Assembly: GCA_947448735.1 (NCBI GenBank)
Contig: CANFOS010000030.1
Location: 1-37,975 of the forward strand
DNA: 37,975 bases
Source: Comamonadaceae bacterium
Lineage (GTDB): Bacteria; Pseudomonadota; Gammaproteobacteria; Burkholderiales; Burkholderiaceae_C
Direction: 5' to 3'
Part shown: positions 1 through 9,306 of the stretch, piece by piece
How the letters are laid out: every line of letters begins with the position of its first letter
Position numbering within the stretch: position 1 is the stretch's first letter
Program-made: the position numbers and the translations under genes
The notes under the pieces: generated by a model
The model's input: the letters and a program-made list of their open reading frames with translations, nothing else
Told to the model about the DNA's origin: nothing
Database searches by the model: none

Positions 1-909
1 GCACACGAAGATGTTGACGCTGTGATGGCCGCTATCGTGGGCGCTGCCGGGCTGGCTTCGTGCATGGCTGCCGCCAAAGCCGGCAAGCGCCTGTTGCTGG
101 CCAACAAAGAGGCGCTGGTTGTGGGGGGGGAAGTCTTCATGCAGGCCGTGCGGGCTGGCGGTGCCCAGTTGTTGCCTATTGACAGTGAGCATTCTGCAAT
201 TTTTCAATCCTTGCCTGAAGACCCATCGACCTGGGCCGAGCGGGTCGAAAAAATCATCCTGACGGCTTCTGGGGGGCCTTTTCGTACCCGCGATGTGGCC
301 ACCTTGCGGAGCGTGACGCCAGACGAGGCCTGTGCGCATCCCAACTGGGTGATGGGGCGCAAAATTTCGGTGGACTCCGCCACCATGATGAACAAAGCTC
401 TGGAAGTCATTGAAGCGAAATTCCTTTTTGGCCTGGAACCGTCCAAAATAGAGGTGGTGATACACCCGCAAAGCATTGTGCATTCGATGGTGCAGTACAT
501 GGACACGTCCGTGGTTGCGCAACTTGGAACGCCCGATATGCGCGTGCCGATTGCTTACGGCCTGGCTTGGCCCGGCAGGGTTGTCTCGGGTGCCAAGGCA
601 CTCGATTTCAAAGCGATGGGCCACATGAGTTTTGAAGCGCCTGATCACGACCGGTTTCCTGGTCTGCAGCTGGCCTGGGATGTGTTGGCCGCGTCTGTCG
701 GAACGCCTGCTATTTTGAACGCTGCCAATGAGGTTGCAGTAGCTGCCTTTCTCGACAAAAAAATACGTTTTGACCAGATTCATGCGTTGAACCGTGCGAC
801 CCTTGATGCTGTGGCTGCGCCGCCTGTCTGTGGCATTGAAGATCTTTTAGAACTGGACGCCGAAGCCCGCGCATTTGCCCACCGCCTATCCCATTCCATG
901 GCGTGCTGA
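1..909 (+). CDS. dxr: 1-deoxy-D-xylulose 5-phosphate reductoisomerase, 5'-truncated by the window edge
   Basis: Converts 1-deoxy-D-xylulose 5-phosphate to 2-C-methyl-D-erythritol 4-phosphate with NADPH in the cytosolic MEP isoprenoid pathway. The reading frame is open from base 1, so the amino-terminal NADPH-binding part lies outside the window; about 302 codons remain of a family length near 390-400. Visible family blocks are [18 protein letters not shown] (metal and substrate binding), [17 protein letters not shown] and PQSIVHSMV, followed by the carboxy-terminal helical domain with [12 protein letters not shown]. The stop at 907-909 is one base before the rseP start, which suggests co-transcription. 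The run of eight G at 123-130 reads through in frame (VVGGE) and needs no frameshift. The identity is secure from the blocks. Confidence 0.96.
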   Translation, partial: AHEDVDAVMAAIVGAAGLASCMAAAKAGKRLLLANKEALVVGGEVFMQAVRAGGAQLLPIDSEHSAIFQSLPEDPSTWAERVEKIILTASGGPFRTRDVATLRSVTPDEACAHPNWVMGRKISVDSATMMNKALEVIEAKFLFGLEPSKIEVVIHPQSIVHSMVQYMDTSVVAQLGTPDMRVPIAYGLAWPGRVVSGAKALDFKAMGHMSFEAPDHDRFPGLQLAWDVLAASVGTPAILNAANEVAVAAFLDKKIRFDQIHALNRATLDAVAAPPVCGIEDLLELDAEARAFAHRLSHSMAC

Positions 910-910
910 C

Positions 911-2275
911 ATGTTGACATTGGTTGCTTTTATCGTTGCTCTGGGTATCTTGATTGCGGTTCATGAGTATGGGCACTATAGGGTCGCTGTCGCCTGTGGT
1001 ATCAAGGTACTGAAGTTTTCGGTTGGCTTTGGCAAGCCGATTTATGCCTGGCGACTCAAAGACAACCCAACAGAGTTCTCGATTGGCATGCTTCCGTTGG
1101 GTGGTTACGTCAAGATGCTTGATGAGCGCGAGGGAGCCGTAGATGCCTCCGAGCGTCACCTGGCTTTTAATACCCAACCCCTGAAATCTCGCGTGGCGGT
1201 CGTTGCGGCGGGTCCAGCAGCCAACTTGCTTCTGGCGATCTTGTTGTACAGCCTGGTTAATTGGACTGGTCTTCAAGAGCCCAAAGCGCTGCTGGCCAGC
1301 CCAGTAGCGGGCTCGATAGCCGAAAGGGCGGGCCTGCGCGGACAAGAGTGGGTGAAGCAGGCGGCCTTTGACGATGAGGTACTTGAAGACGTGCGCTCCT
1401 TCGAAGATCTGCGCTGGCGCTTGACGCAGGCTGCTTTGACTGGCCGAGATGTTCGTCTCGCGGTCAGCAACGATTCGGCTGCACAAGAGGCGTCGGCGCG
1501 CGAAGTGCTTCTCAAATTAGCTGATTTGCAAGCCAGTGATGCAGATGCGCAGCTGTTTCGCAAGATAGGAGTTTTGGGTCCATGGACTCAGCCCGTGATA
1601 GGCGAGGTCATGGTGGGCGGTGCGGCAGCTAAAGCCGGTTTACGTGCTGGTGACATTGTGCAGCGCGCCGGAGCAACTGTCATCGTTGACGGCCAGCAAC
1701 TTCGCGAAATCATACGCAGCAGCAAGTTTGCGTCGGGCTCACAAACATGGCAAATATTAAGGTCTGGCCAAAATATCGATATTTCAGTGACACCCGAACC
1801 GCGACAAGAAGGCCAGATGATCGTGGGCCGCATAGGTGCATTTGTCGGATCTCCCCCCGAAATGGTCACTGTGCGCTATGACTTTTTGGGGGGCTTGTGG
1901 CAAGGAGCGGTGCGAACTTGGGAGGTCTCTGTTTTAACGCTCAAAATGATGGGGAAAATGGTCATCGGTCAGGTGTCGCTCAAAAACCTGAGCGGCCCAC
2001 TGACGATTGCCGACTATGCGGGCAAATCGGCTAGCTTGGGCTGGACAGCGTATTTGCTTTTCCTGGCCCTGATCAGTGTGAGTTTGGGGGTGCTTAATTT
2101 GCTTCCCTTGCCTGTCTTGGACGGTGGACACCTGATGTATTATCTTTGGGAGGGTGTAACCGGTCGCAGCCTGTCCCAAACTTGGATGGATGGACTACAA
2201 CGCGGCGGCGTTGCGGTTTTGCTCTGCATGATGTTTATTGCTCTTTTCAATGACGTCACCCGAATCTTTGGCTAA
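911..2275 (+). CDS. rseP: RseP, site-2 intramembrane zinc metalloprotease
   Basis: Inner-membrane S2P-type protease. In the family it performs the second cut of the anti-sigma factor RseA and clears signal-peptide remnants. The chosen ATG at 911 gives a 454-residue protein, close to the E. coli length of 450. The HExxH zinc site is HEYGH at residues 18-22 inside the first membrane segment. A PDZ region follows in the middle (around GEVMVGGAAAKAGLRAGD), and near the carboxy end comes the second metal-ligand motif LPLPVLDGGHL in a membrane segment. An in-frame upstream ATG at 875 would add 12 residues and overlap dxr, but the membrane-leading sequence MLTLVAFIVALG fits the family start. The gene sits between dxr and bamA, the usual proteobacterial order. 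Confidence 0.96.
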   Translation: MLTLVAFIVALGILIAVHEYGHYRVAVACGIKVLKFSVGFGKPIYAWRLKDNPTEFSIGMLPLGGYVKMLDEREGAVDASERHLAFNTQPLKSRVAVVAAGPAANLLLAILLYSLVNWTGLQEPKALLASPVAGSIAERAGLRGQEWVKQAAFDDEVLEDVRSFEDLRWRLTQAALTGRDVRLAVSNDSAAQEASAREVLLKLADLQASDADAQLFRKIGVLGPWTQPVIGEVMVGGAAAKAGLRAGDIVQRAGATVIVDGQQLREIIRSSKFASGSQTWQILRSGQNIDISVTPEPRQEGQMIVGRIGAFVGSPPEMVTVRYDFLGGLWQGAVRTWEVSVLTLKMMGKMVIGQVSLKNLSGPLTIADYAGKSASLGWTAYLLFLALISVSLGVLNLLPLPVLDGGHLMYYLWEGVTGRSLSQTWMDGLQRGGVAVLLCMMFIALFNDVTRIFG

Positions 2276-2313
2276 TGCGCGGTTTTGAAGCCAAAACGAA
2301 TATTCAAGAGTTC

Positions 2314-4614
2314 ATGCAAAAAAAATTCAGCCAATTCAAATTTAAAGCCGTATGTGCTTTGGCAAGCACCCTGCTTTTGGCAAACACGGCATGGGCTGTT
2401 GATCCTTTTACGGTCAGGGATATACGGGTCGAAGGCCTGCAGCGCGTAGAGCCCGGTACCATCTTCGCATCACTGCCCTTTAGGGTGGGTGAGACCTACA
2501 ACGATGACAAGGGATCGAGTGCAATTCGGGCTTTGTTCGCGCTGGGCTTGTTCAAGGACGTGCGGCTAGAAGTCAGCGGGGATGTGCTGGTGGTGATTGT
2601 CGAGGAACGTGCGACCGTTGCCGATGTCAACTTTGTTGGTGCCAAAGAATTTGACAAGGATGTACTGAAGAAGGCGCTGCGTGAAATTGGACTGTCAGAA
2701 GGCCAGCCTTTTGACAAAGCACTTGCAGACAGGGCCGAACAGGAAATCAAACGCCAGTACATCAACCGCAGCATGTACGGTGCGGAGATAGTGATCACCG
2801 CAACGCCGATTGAGCGCAACCGTGTTAACTTGTCATTCAATGTTTCAGAAGGCGAAACAGCGAAAATCAAGGACATCAGAATTGTCGGCAACAAATCCTT
2901 TAGCGAGTCGACGATCCGGGGATTGTTTGATCTGGACACCGGGGGATGGATGAGCTGGTATACCAAGGCCAATCGTTACTCTCGGGCCAAGCTCAACGGC
3001 GACATTGAGAGCATGCGCTCGTATTACCTGGCGCGCGGTTACCTAGAGTTCAAGGTGGACTCCACTCAAGTCGCCATATCACCCGATAAGCAGGATGTCA
3101 GCATCACCATCAACGTGACTGAGGGCGAGCGTTTCATTGTCTCTGGTGTCAAACTTGAGGGTAACTTCCTGGGTAAGGAAGAAGAATTCAAGTCATTGAT
3201 TGCCATCAAGCCCGGGCAGGCCTACAACGCCGAAACGGTGACTGCGACGACCAAAGCGTTTTCTGATTACTTCGGAACGTTCGGTTTTGCGTTTGCCCGC
3301 GTCGAAGCCATTCCTGAAATCGATCGTGTGAACAACCGTGTTGCTTACGTGTTGCAGGCAGAGCCATCGCGACGTGCCTACGTCCGTCGCATCAACGTGA
3401 TCGGAAACAACCGCACCCGTGATCAGGTTGTCAGGCGTGAATTTCGACAGTTTGAATCGTCGTGGTACGACGGCGACAAGATCAAGCTTTCGCGGGACCG
3501 CGTTGACCGGCTGGGTTTTTTTACTGAAGTCACGGTTGACACGCAAGAGGTTTCGGGAACAGCTGACCAGGTAGATGTTGCTATTGCAGTGGTTGAAAAA
3601 CCCACTGGCAGTTTGCAATTAGGCGCAGGATTTTCAACCGCAGAAAAACTTTCACTCAGCTTTGGTGTCAAGCAAGAGAATGTCTTTGGTTCTGGTAACT
3701 ACTTGGGTGTGGAAGTGAACACCAGCAAGATCAATCGCCAGTTGGTACTCAGCACAGTCGATCCCTACTTCACGTCTGATGGAATTTCTCGTGCGTTTGA
3801 TGTTTATCGCAGAACTGCTCGCCCACTAGACGGACAGGGCGGAGACTACGGGCTAAAAACGACAGGCGCAAGTATCAGATTTGGTATCCCGTTCACGGAA
3901 AGTGATACCGTGTATTTCGGCAGTGCCTATGAAAGACTCGCTATTGAGCAAGGCATCAACGCGTTGCCTGTGACTTACCAAAATTACGTCAATCAATTTG
4001 GCTACAGCAGCACCTCTATCCCCCTGACCGTGGGCTGGGCTCGCGACAACAGGGACAGCGCCATTGTTCCCACGAAAGGTCGCTATCAGAGAGTTTTTGG
4101 TGAATGGGGCGTTGCAGGGACCGCCCGTTATTTACGAAGCAACTATCAAATTCAGCAATACATACCCCTGAACAAACAATTCACTGTTGCACTGAACGCC
4201 GAATTGGGCTGGGGTCGCGGTTTGGATCAACGGCCTTTTCCCATTTTCAAAAACTTTTCGTCCGGGGGTTTAGGATCTGTGCGGGGCTTTGCGCAAGGTT
4301 CGCTCGGCCCTCGCGACACCGCCAATCTCGCAACTGGTGGGCCCAAGAAAATAACGCTCAATGGCGAAGTGATCGCACCTTTTCCTGGCACTGGTAACGA
4401 CCGTACGCTGCGCATGTTTGGCTTCGTTGATATCGGTAACGTTTTTGGCGAATTTGAACCCTACAAAATCAGCGAACTTCGTGCTTCCTATGGTGTCGGT
4501 GTCAGCTGGATTTCCCCTGTTGGCCCTTTGCGCTTAGGCATTGCCAATCCATTGCGTAAAAAAGAAGGCGATAGAATAGAGAAATTCCAATTTCAAATCG
4601 GCACTTCTTTCTAA
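2314..4614 (+). CDS. bamA: BamA, outer-membrane protein assembly factor
   Basis: Omp85-family core of the BAM complex, which folds and inserts beta-barrel proteins into the outer membrane. The start at 2314 gives a clean signal peptide (MQKKFSQFKFKAV, hydrophobic core, cleavage after NTAWA) and has AAGAG about five bases upstream. A second ATG at 2275 overlaps the rseP stop as TAATG and would add 13 residues ahead of the signal peptide, so it is less likely. The mature protein begins with VDPFTVRDIRVEGLQRV, the first of five POTRA repeats, and ends in a 16-strand barrel. The barrel shows the lid-lock motif VRGF at about residue 665 and the carboxy-terminal phenylalanine signature QFQIGTSF. 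At 766 residues it has typical length. The following skp start overlaps its stop. Confidence 0.97.
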   Translation: MQKKFSQFKFKAVCALASTLLLANTAWAVDPFTVRDIRVEGLQRVEPGTIFASLPFRVGETYNDDKGSSAIRALFALGLFKDVRLEVSGDVLVVIVEERATVADVNFVGAKEFDKDVLKKALREIGLSEGQPFDKALADRAEQEIKRQYINRSMYGAEIVITATPIERNRVNLSFNVSEGETAKIKDIRIVGNKSFSESTIRGLFDLDTGGWMSWYTKANRYSRAKLNGDIESMRSYYLARGYLEFKVDSTQVAISPDKQDVSITINVTEGERFIVSGVKLEGNFLGKEEEFKSLIAIKPGQAYNAETVTATTKAFSDYFGTFGFAFARVEAIPEIDRVNNRVAYVLQAEPSRRAYVRRINVIGNNRTRDQVVRREFRQFESSWYDGDKIKLSRDRVDRLGFFTEVTVDTQEVSGTADQVDVAIAVVEKPTGSLQLGAGFSTAEKLSLSFGVKQENVFGSGNYLGVEVNTSKINRQLVLSTVDPYFTSDGISRAFDVYRRTARPLDGQGGDYGLKTTGASIRFGIPFTESDTVYFGSAYERLAIEQGINALPVTYQNYVNQFGYSSTSIPLTVGWARDNRDSAIVPTKGRYQRVFGEWGVAGTARYLRSNYQIQQYIPLNKQFTVALNAELGWGRGLDQRPFPIFKNFSSGGLGSVRGFAQGSLGPRDTANLATGGPKKITLNGEVIAPFPGTGNDRTLRMFGFVDIGNVFGEFEPYKISELRASYGVGVSWISPVGPLRLGIANPLRKKEGDRIEKFQFQIGTSF

Positions 4615-5126
4615 TGACGAATAACTTTCGCAACTTTTGGCTGGCTTGCTCAATCCTGTGCGCTGGATGTTCTGCTGGCGCCCAGGAGTTCAAGGTGGGC
4701 ATTGTCAATCTGGACCGGATCTTTCGCGAGGCCAATTCCGCCAAGGCGGCTCAAACAAAGCTTGAGCAAGAGTTTGGCAAGCGGGAAAAGGAACTCAACG
4801 ACATTGCCACACTGTTCAAAACTTCTTCGGATAAGTTTGAACGAGACGCTCCCACGCTGTCAGAGTCGCAAAGAAATGCGCGGCAAAAACAACTGGTAGA
4901 TCAGGATCGTGACTTTCAGCGCAAACGCCGAGAGTTCCAGGAAGACTTGAATGCCCGAAAAAACGAAGAATTACAGCAAGTCATTGAGCGCGCCAACAAG
5001 GTGGTCAAAACTCTCGCTGAAACAGAAAAATTCGATCTGATTGTTCAGGAAGCCGTGTACGTTAATCCAAAGCATGACATCACCGACAAAGTGCTTCGAC
5101 TTCTGAATGCCTCAAACGGCAGGTAG
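4614..5126 (+). CDS. skp: Skp/OmpH periplasmic chaperone
   Basis: Periplasmic holdase that keeps unfolded outer-membrane proteins soluble on the way to BamA. The protein has 170 residues: a signal peptide with cleavage probably after CSAGA, then the family start FKVGIVNLDRIF, then a long charged coiled-coil (roughly residues 45-130, with EQEFGKREKELND and QRKRREFQEDLNAR) that forms the tentacle arms. It ends with the beta segment FDLIVQEAVYVNPKHDIT. The ATG overlaps the bamA stop (TAATG), so translational coupling with bamA is likely. The sequence CAGC in the signal peptide resembles a lipobox but lacks the required leucine at -3, so I do not call a lipoprotein. Confidence 0.95.
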   Translation: MTNNFRNFWLACSILCAGCSAGAQEFKVGIVNLDRIFREANSAKAAQTKLEQEFGKREKELNDIATLFKTSSDKFERDAPTLSESQRNARQKQLVDQDRDFQRKRREFQEDLNARKNEELQQVIERANKVVKTLAETEKFDLIVQEAVYVNPKHDITDKVLRLLNASNGR

Positions 5127-5177
5127 TCGTTCGCAGACCCGCAGTTGCAGTGGGTCCGGTTGTGTTGCTTTGCCATC

Positions 5178-6230
5178 ATGACCATCAAACTTTCTACCCT
5201 CGTCGAGGCTTTGGCACCTGAATTCCCCAGTGCCAAACTGCTTGGTGACCGTGAGTTGCTGATTCATGCCCTGTCTCCTCTGGAAACTGCACAAGACGGT
5301 TCTCTCTGCTTTCTGAGTCATCCAAAATACGCACAAAAACTGGCATCGACAAAAGCTGCCTGTGTTGTTGTCAGTTTTGCCAATGAGTCCGCCGCTGTTC
5401 AGCGCGGGGCAACCATTGTGGTCGACGATCCTTATTATTACTTTGCCCGACTCACGCAAGTGTGGAAGCGGCATCACAGCACCGGCATGGTTGCCGCCAT
5501 TCATCCAACTGCCTGCATTGATCCTGCCGCCAGGGTTGATTCAGGCGTTTGCATCGGTGCATTTGCATACATTGGTCCTCATGCTGTGATAGGCGACGGG
5601 GTTCATATCGGTGCGCATTGCGTGGTGGGTCAAAACGCTGTGATTGGCCATGGCAGTCGTTTGTCTGCCCGAGTCACACTGGGTGACGATTGCAGCATTG
5701 GCGCGCGCTGTATTGTTCACTCGGGAGTCGTCATTGGTGCCGATGGATTTGGGTTTGCGCCGCATGATGGACGCTGGGAAAAGATTGAGCAGTTAGGTCA
5801 TGTGCGCATTGGCAATGATGTCGAGATTGGCGCCAACACTTGTATTGACAGGGGTTCATTGCAGGACACTGTGATTGAAGACGGTGTCAAACTCGACAAC
5901 CTCATCCAGATTGGCCACAACGTGCGGGTGGGCGCACATTCAGCGCTCGCGGGTTGTGTGGGTGTTGCCGGCAGTGCCACCATTGGTGCGCATTGCACGA
6001 TAGGCGGCGGTGCCGTGGTGTTAGGGCACCTGACACTGGCTGATCATGTGCATATTTCTGCGGCGTCTGTGGTCACGCGTTCGATTTTGAAGCCTGGAAA
6101 CTACACTGGTTTTTTCCCCATTGACGACAATACAGCGTGGGAAAAAAATGCGGCCACCCTGAGACAACTCTACACGCTGCGCGACCGGTTAAAACAGCTT
6201 GAAAAGTCTATAACACCTAAGAATATTTGA
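5178..6230 (+). CDS. lpxD: LpxD, UDP-3-O-(3-hydroxyacyl)glucosamine N-acyltransferase
   Basis: Third step of lipid A synthesis: transfers a 3-hydroxyacyl chain from acyl carrier protein to the 2-amino group of UDP-3-O-acylglucosamine. The 350-residue protein starts [16 protein letters not shown]. An upstream in-frame ATG at 5145 has no family counterpart. Residues 1-100 form the uridine-binding domain. From about residue 105 a left-handed parallel beta-helix is shown by many hexapeptide repeats of the IGxxxxIG type, with GADGFGFAP and the catalytic-histidine motif [10 protein letters not shown] short carboxy-terminal helix ([16 protein letters not shown]) follows. The 51-base gap after skp holds no obvious terminator, so it belongs to the same operon. 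Confidence 0.96.
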   Translation: MTIKLSTLVEALAPEFPSAKLLGDRELLIHALSPLETAQDGSLCFLSHPKYAQKLASTKAACVVVSFANESAAVQRGATIVVDDPYYYFARLTQVWKRHHSTGMVAAIHPTACIDPAARVDSGVCIGAFAYIGPHAVIGDGVHIGAHCVVGQNAVIGHGSRLSARVTLGDDCSIGARCIVHSGVVIGADGFGFAPHDGRWEKIEQLGHVRIGNDVEIGANTCIDRGSLQDTVIEDGVKLDNLIQIGHNVRVGAHSALAGCVGVAGSATIGAHCTIGGGAVVLGHLTLADHVHISAASVVTRSILKPGNYTGFFPIDDNTAWEKNAATLRQLYTLRDRLKQLEKSITPKNI

Positions 6231-6240
6231 AGAAAAAATC

Positions 6241-6678
6241 ATGGACATTCACCAAATTCTCAAGCAGTTGCCGCACCGTTATCCTTTTTTGCTGGTTGAT
6301 CGTGTGCTCGAAATCGACAAAGGAAAGCGCATCAAGGCGCTTAAAAATGTCACCATCAACGAGCCATTTTTCATGGGGCACTTCCCCCACCGTCCGGTCA
6401 TGCCGGGAGTCCTTATGCTGGAAGCCATGGCGCAAGCCGCTGCACTTTTGGCCTTTGACATGCTCGGGCAGGCACCCGACGATAAAACCGTCTATTACTT
6501 TGCAGGCATTGATGGTGCACGTTTCAAGCGCCCGGTAGAACCAGGCGACCAGCTCATCATGGACGTGAGTCTGGATCGCATGAAAGCGGGCATTTTCAAA
6601 TTTACCGGGACCACTCGTGTGGGAGATGCGGTGGCTTGCGAAGCACAATTAATGTGCACCATGCGGACGATCGCCTGA
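6241..6678 (+). CDS. fabZ: FabZ, 3-hydroxyacyl-ACP dehydratase
   Basis: Hot-dog-fold dehydratase of type II fatty acid synthesis. It draws on the same 3-hydroxymyristoyl-ACP pool that LpxA and LpxD use, so its place between them is functionally meaningful and usual. The 145-residue protein opens with [20 protein letters not shown] and contains the active-site block [19 protein letters not shown], with the catalytic histidine and glutamate. GAAGAAA lies just before the ATG as a ribosome-binding site. lpxD ends ten bases upstream and lpxA starts eight bases downstream. Confidence 0.96.
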   Translation: MDIHQILKQLPHRYPFLLVDRVLEIDKGKRIKALKNVTINEPFFMGHFPHRPVMPGVLMLEAMAQAAALLAFDMLGQAPDDKTVYYFAGIDGARFKRPVEPGDQLIMDVSLDRMKAGIFKFTGTTRVGDAVACEAQLMCTMRTIA

Positions 6679-6686
6679 CGCGTGTG

Positions 6687-7487
6687 ATGGCCACGATGGG
6701 TATTCATTCAACCGCCGTTGTCGACCCGCACGCCGAGGTTGATAGCACAGTCAGCATTGGTCCCTACACCGTGATTGGGCCACACGTCAGGGTAGGTGCT
6801 GGCACCACCATTGGCGCGCATTGCGTGATTGAAGGTCACACGACGATTGGCCGGGACAACCGTATTTTTCAGTTTAATTCGCTGGGCGCCATTCCTCAAG
6901 ACAAAAAATACGCAGGCGAGCCCTGCGAGCTGGTCATTGGTGATCGCAACACGATTCGTGAATTTTGCACTTTTAACATCGGCTCACCTGGCGACGTTGG
7001 TGTGACCCGTGTGGGTGATGACAACTGGATCATGGCTTACGTGCATTTGGCCCACGATTGCCAGGTCGGCAGCCACACGATTTTTGCTAACAACTCCCAG
7101 CTGGCCGGTCATGTTCATGTGGGCGACTGGGTCATTTTGGGCGGCTTTACTGTCGTGCACCAGTTTGTGCGGCTGGGCGCGCACAGCATGACAGCCATGT
7201 GTTCCCTGCTGTTTGCCGATTTGCCGCCGTTTGTCATGTCACAAGGACAGCCCGCAAAGGCGCGCTCGATGAATTTTGAAGGTTTGCGCAGGCGCGGATT
7301 TTCGCCTGAACGGATCGTTGCAGTCAAAGCCATGCACAAGGCTTTGTACCGGGACAACCTGACCTTGGAGTCAGCGCAGCTGCAAATTGCCAGCTTGACC
7401 GAAGAGTATCCTGAGTCCTTGCCGGACGTTCGTATGATGCTCTCATTTTTGGAGCAAACTTCGCCGCAACGCGGTATCGTCCGGTAA
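6687..7487 (+). CDS. lpxA: LpxA, UDP-N-acetylglucosamine O-acyltransferase
   Basis: First step of lipid A synthesis: moves a 3-hydroxyacyl chain from ACP to the 3-hydroxyl of UDP-GlcNAc. The 266-residue protein is a left-handed beta-helix, with hexapeptide repeats from [14 protein letters not shown] through [12 protein letters not shown]. It contains [16 protein letters not shown], which carries the catalytic histidine, and the [11 protein letters not shown] segment, then a helical carboxy domain ([19 protein letters not shown]). Two close ATG codons, 6687 and 6696, are both possible. The upstream sequence gives no strong ribosome-binding site for either, so coupling with fabZ is likely. The identity over LpxD is clear from the helical tail and the absence of the LpxD amino-terminal domain. 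Confidence 0.95.
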   Translation: MATMGIHSTAVVDPHAEVDSTVSIGPYTVIGPHVRVGAGTTIGAHCVIEGHTTIGRDNRIFQFNSLGAIPQDKKYAGEPCELVIGDRNTIREFCTFNIGSPGDVGVTRVGDDNWIMAYVHLAHDCQVGSHTIFANNSQLAGHVHVGDWVILGGFTVVHQFVRLGAHSMTAMCSLLFADLPPFVMSQGQPAKARSMNFEGLRRRGFSPERIVAVKAMHKALYRDNLTLESAQLQIASLTEEYPESLPDVRMMLSFLEQTSPQRGIVR

Positions 7488-7493
7488 CGTCTC

Positions 7494-8720
7494 ATGGAGA
7501 CAGCGCAGCAATTTTCCGACAGGCCGCCCTTAGGAAAATTAGCCCCCACGGGTGGCAGTGCAGCCAACGTGGGGGCGTCCGTCCAAGTGGCGATGGTTGC
7601 CGGCGAAGCCTCAGGCGATTTGTTGGCGGGCCTGTTGATCGACGGCCTGAAAACCCGCTGGCCAGCATTGGGCACACATGGCATAGGCGGGCCGCACATG
7701 GCGCGTGCAGGCTTTGACGCTTGGTGGCCTAGCGACAAACTGGCTGTTCGCGGTTATGCGGAGGTGCTGCGCCATTACCGTGACATCGTGGCTATCCGTG
7801 AGCAACTCAAAACCCGCTTGCTGGCGAATCCGCCTGCTGTCTTCATCGGTGTAGACGCACCCGACTTCAACCTTGACCTTGAAGCTGCCCTGAAAGCCAA
7901 AGGCATCAAGACCGTGCATTTTGTCAGCCCGTCCATCTGGGCCTGGCGAGCAGACCGGGTCGAAAAAATACGCCGCAGCGTTGACCATGTGCTGTGCATT
8001 TTCCCTTTTGAAGTGGCTTTGCTCGCGCAACACGGGATTGCTGCCACCTATGTGGGCCATCCGCTGGCCAGTGTTATCCCGATGGCGCCAGATCGGGCTA
8101 GCGCACGCGCGAAGTTGGGCCTGAAAGACTCTGACACCGTGGTTGCTATTTTGCCTGGCAGCCGAAAATCAGAGATCCATTACCTCGCAAGACGATTCTT
8201 TGAGGCTGCAGCCCTTATCCGGCGGGCGCAGCCAGATATCAAATTTATAGTACCAGCGATTCCGGCATGGAAAACCATGATTGAGGATGCGGCGGCCATG
8301 ACCGGTGTGAACAATTTGCAAATACTCGACGGACAGTCACACACGGCCCTCGCCGCATGCGATGTGACCCTGATCGCCAGCGGCACCGCCACGCTGGAAG
8401 CCGCACTTTTCAAGCGTCCGATGGTGATTGCCTACAACATGCACTGGTTGTCGTGGCGCATCATGCAGCGCAAAAAATTGCAGGCTTGGGTGGGCTTGCC
8501 AAATATCTTGTGTCAAGAATTTGTGGTCCCCGAGTTTTTGCAACAAGCGGCCACCCCGCAGGCACTCAGCGATGCTGTTTTGCGCTGGCTAGACGTCAAG
8601 GCTCATGAGCCTGCCAAAATAAGGTCTCTGGAGCAGCGCTTTAGCCGCCTGCATGCCGAACTGCAACGCAATACTGCCCAACTGGCCACCCATGCGATCG
8701 AAAAAATTCTTGGCTGCTGA
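7494..8720 (+). CDS. lpxB: LpxB, lipid-A-disaccharide synthase
   Basis: Inverting GT19-family glycosyltransferase that joins 2,3-diacylglucosamine 1-phosphate with its UDP form to make the lipid A disaccharide on the inner membrane. The family start block [10 protein letters not shown] lies only at residues 33-42, so this protein has an unusual extension of about 30 residues, whose DNA contains a perfect 9-base inverted repeat (7542-7576). Further blocks are [44 protein letters not shown] and [15 protein letters not shown]. Around residues 239-252 the rare codons AAA TTT ATA GTA reproduce the R2 repeat seen elsewhere in the window, yet the protein still aligns with the family there. The end overlaps rnhB by 29 bases. 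Start codons further in are possible. Confidence 0.95.
   Translation: METAQQFSDRPPLGKLAPTGGSAANVGASVQVAMVAGEASGDLLAGLLIDGLKTRWPALGTHGIGGPHMARAGFDAWWPSDKLAVRGYAEVLRHYRDIVAIREQLKTRLLANPPAVFIGVDAPDFNLDLEAALKAKGIKTVHFVSPSIWAWRADRVEKIRRSVDHVLCIFPFEVALLAQHGIAATYVGHPLASVIPMAPDRASARAKLGLKDSDTVVAILPGSRKSEIHYLARRFFEAAALIRRAQPDIKFIVPAIPAWKTMIEDAAAMTGVNNLQILDGQSHTALAACDVTLIASGTATLEAALFKRPMVIAYNMHWLSWRIMQRKKLQAWVGLPNILCQEFVVPEFLQQAATPQALSDAVLRWLDVKAHEPAKIRSLEQRFSRLHAELQRNTAQLATHAIEKILGC
7542..7576. repeat. 9-base perfect inverted repeat in the lpxB 5' extension
   Basis: GCCCCCACG at 7542-7550 is matched exactly by CGTGGGGGC at 7568-7576, with a 17-base spacer. The left arm is the same nine bases that open the interspersed elements at 11409 and 22386. 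It encodes part of an amino-terminal extension of LpxB that the family usually lacks. The relation to the other elements rests on nine bases only. Confidence 0.5.
8206..8250 (+). repeat. Probable diverged R2 repeat within lpxB
   Basis: Aligned without gaps to the R2 core at 15490-15534, 31 of 45 bases match by my hand count, including the 12-base block AAATTTATAGTA (8242-8253, running just past the core). The reading frame is the same as in the other genic copies ([15 protein letters not shown] against AVAQDIRAQAAIKFIV). ATA and GTA are unusual codons for this GC-rich gene. Against it, LpxB family proteins align through this point without an insertion, so it may be chance convergence. Confidence 0.4.
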
Positions 8721-9306
8721 GCAAGCAGCACTGTCATGGGACGTTCCAGGCTTGACGGCCGGCGTGGACGAGGCCGGGCGCGGCCCCCTGATGGGGCCTG
8801 TCGTCGCTGCGGCGGTGATCCTGAATGATTTACACCCCATCAAAGGCTTGGCAGACTCGAAAAAGCTCACGGCCCGGCAGCGTGACAAGCTTTACGACGA
8901 AATTCGCGCCAAGGCCCTGTGCTGCTCTATCGCGATGGCATCGGTTGAAGAAATTGACCAGCTGAACATCCTGCAAGCCACGATGCTGGCCATGAAGCGT
9001 GCTGTTGAGGGCTTGCGCCTCAAGCCGTACAAGGCCCTTGTCGACGGCAATCGTTTGCCCACGCTCAACATGCTGGCTGAAGCCATTGTCAAAGGTGACG
9101 CCAAAGTACCTGCCATTTCGGCGGCGTCCATACTGGCCAAAGTGACCCGGGATCGCTGGTGTGCCGAATACGACCTGCTTTTTCCGCAATACGGCTTTGC
9201 CAGCCACAAGGGTTACGGCACAGCTGCGCATTTGCTGGCCTTGCGTGAACATGGCGCTTGCCCACAACACCGCAAATCATTTGCACCTGTGGCTGCGCTG
9301 TTGTGA
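8692..9306 (+). CDS. rnhB: Ribonuclease HII
   Basis: Removes RNA from RNA-DNA hybrids, including single misincorporated ribonucleotides, in the cytosol. The 204-residue protein starts [11 protein letters not shown] inside the end of lpxB (29-base overlap). The conserved first acidic block is [21 protein letters not shown], and [40 protein letters not shown] and [12 protein letters not shown] follow in family order. The carboxy end HRKSFAPV is typical. It is frequently found downstream of lpxB. Its stop TGA shares two bases with the next ATG (TGATG). Confidence 0.95.
   Translation: MRSKKFLAAEQAALSWDVPGLTAGVDEAGRGPLMGPVVAAAVILNDLHPIKGLADSKKLTARQRDKLYDEIRAKALCCSIAMASVEEIDQLNILQATMLAMKRAVEGLRLKPYKALVDGNRLPTLNMLAEAIVKGDAKVPAISAASILAKVTRDRWCAEYDLLFPQYGFASHKGYGTAAHLLALREHGACPQHRKSFAPVAALL

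Noticed and set aside
123..130. Run of eight G in dxr as a possible phase-variable tract or frameshift
   Set aside because: The frame continues correctly through family-conserved residues and the gene is a core enzyme.
8714..8740. GAGCAAGCAGCA at the start of rnhB as a possible R2 copy
   Set aside because: Only the CAAGCAGC block is shared; the rest of the 45-base core does not align.
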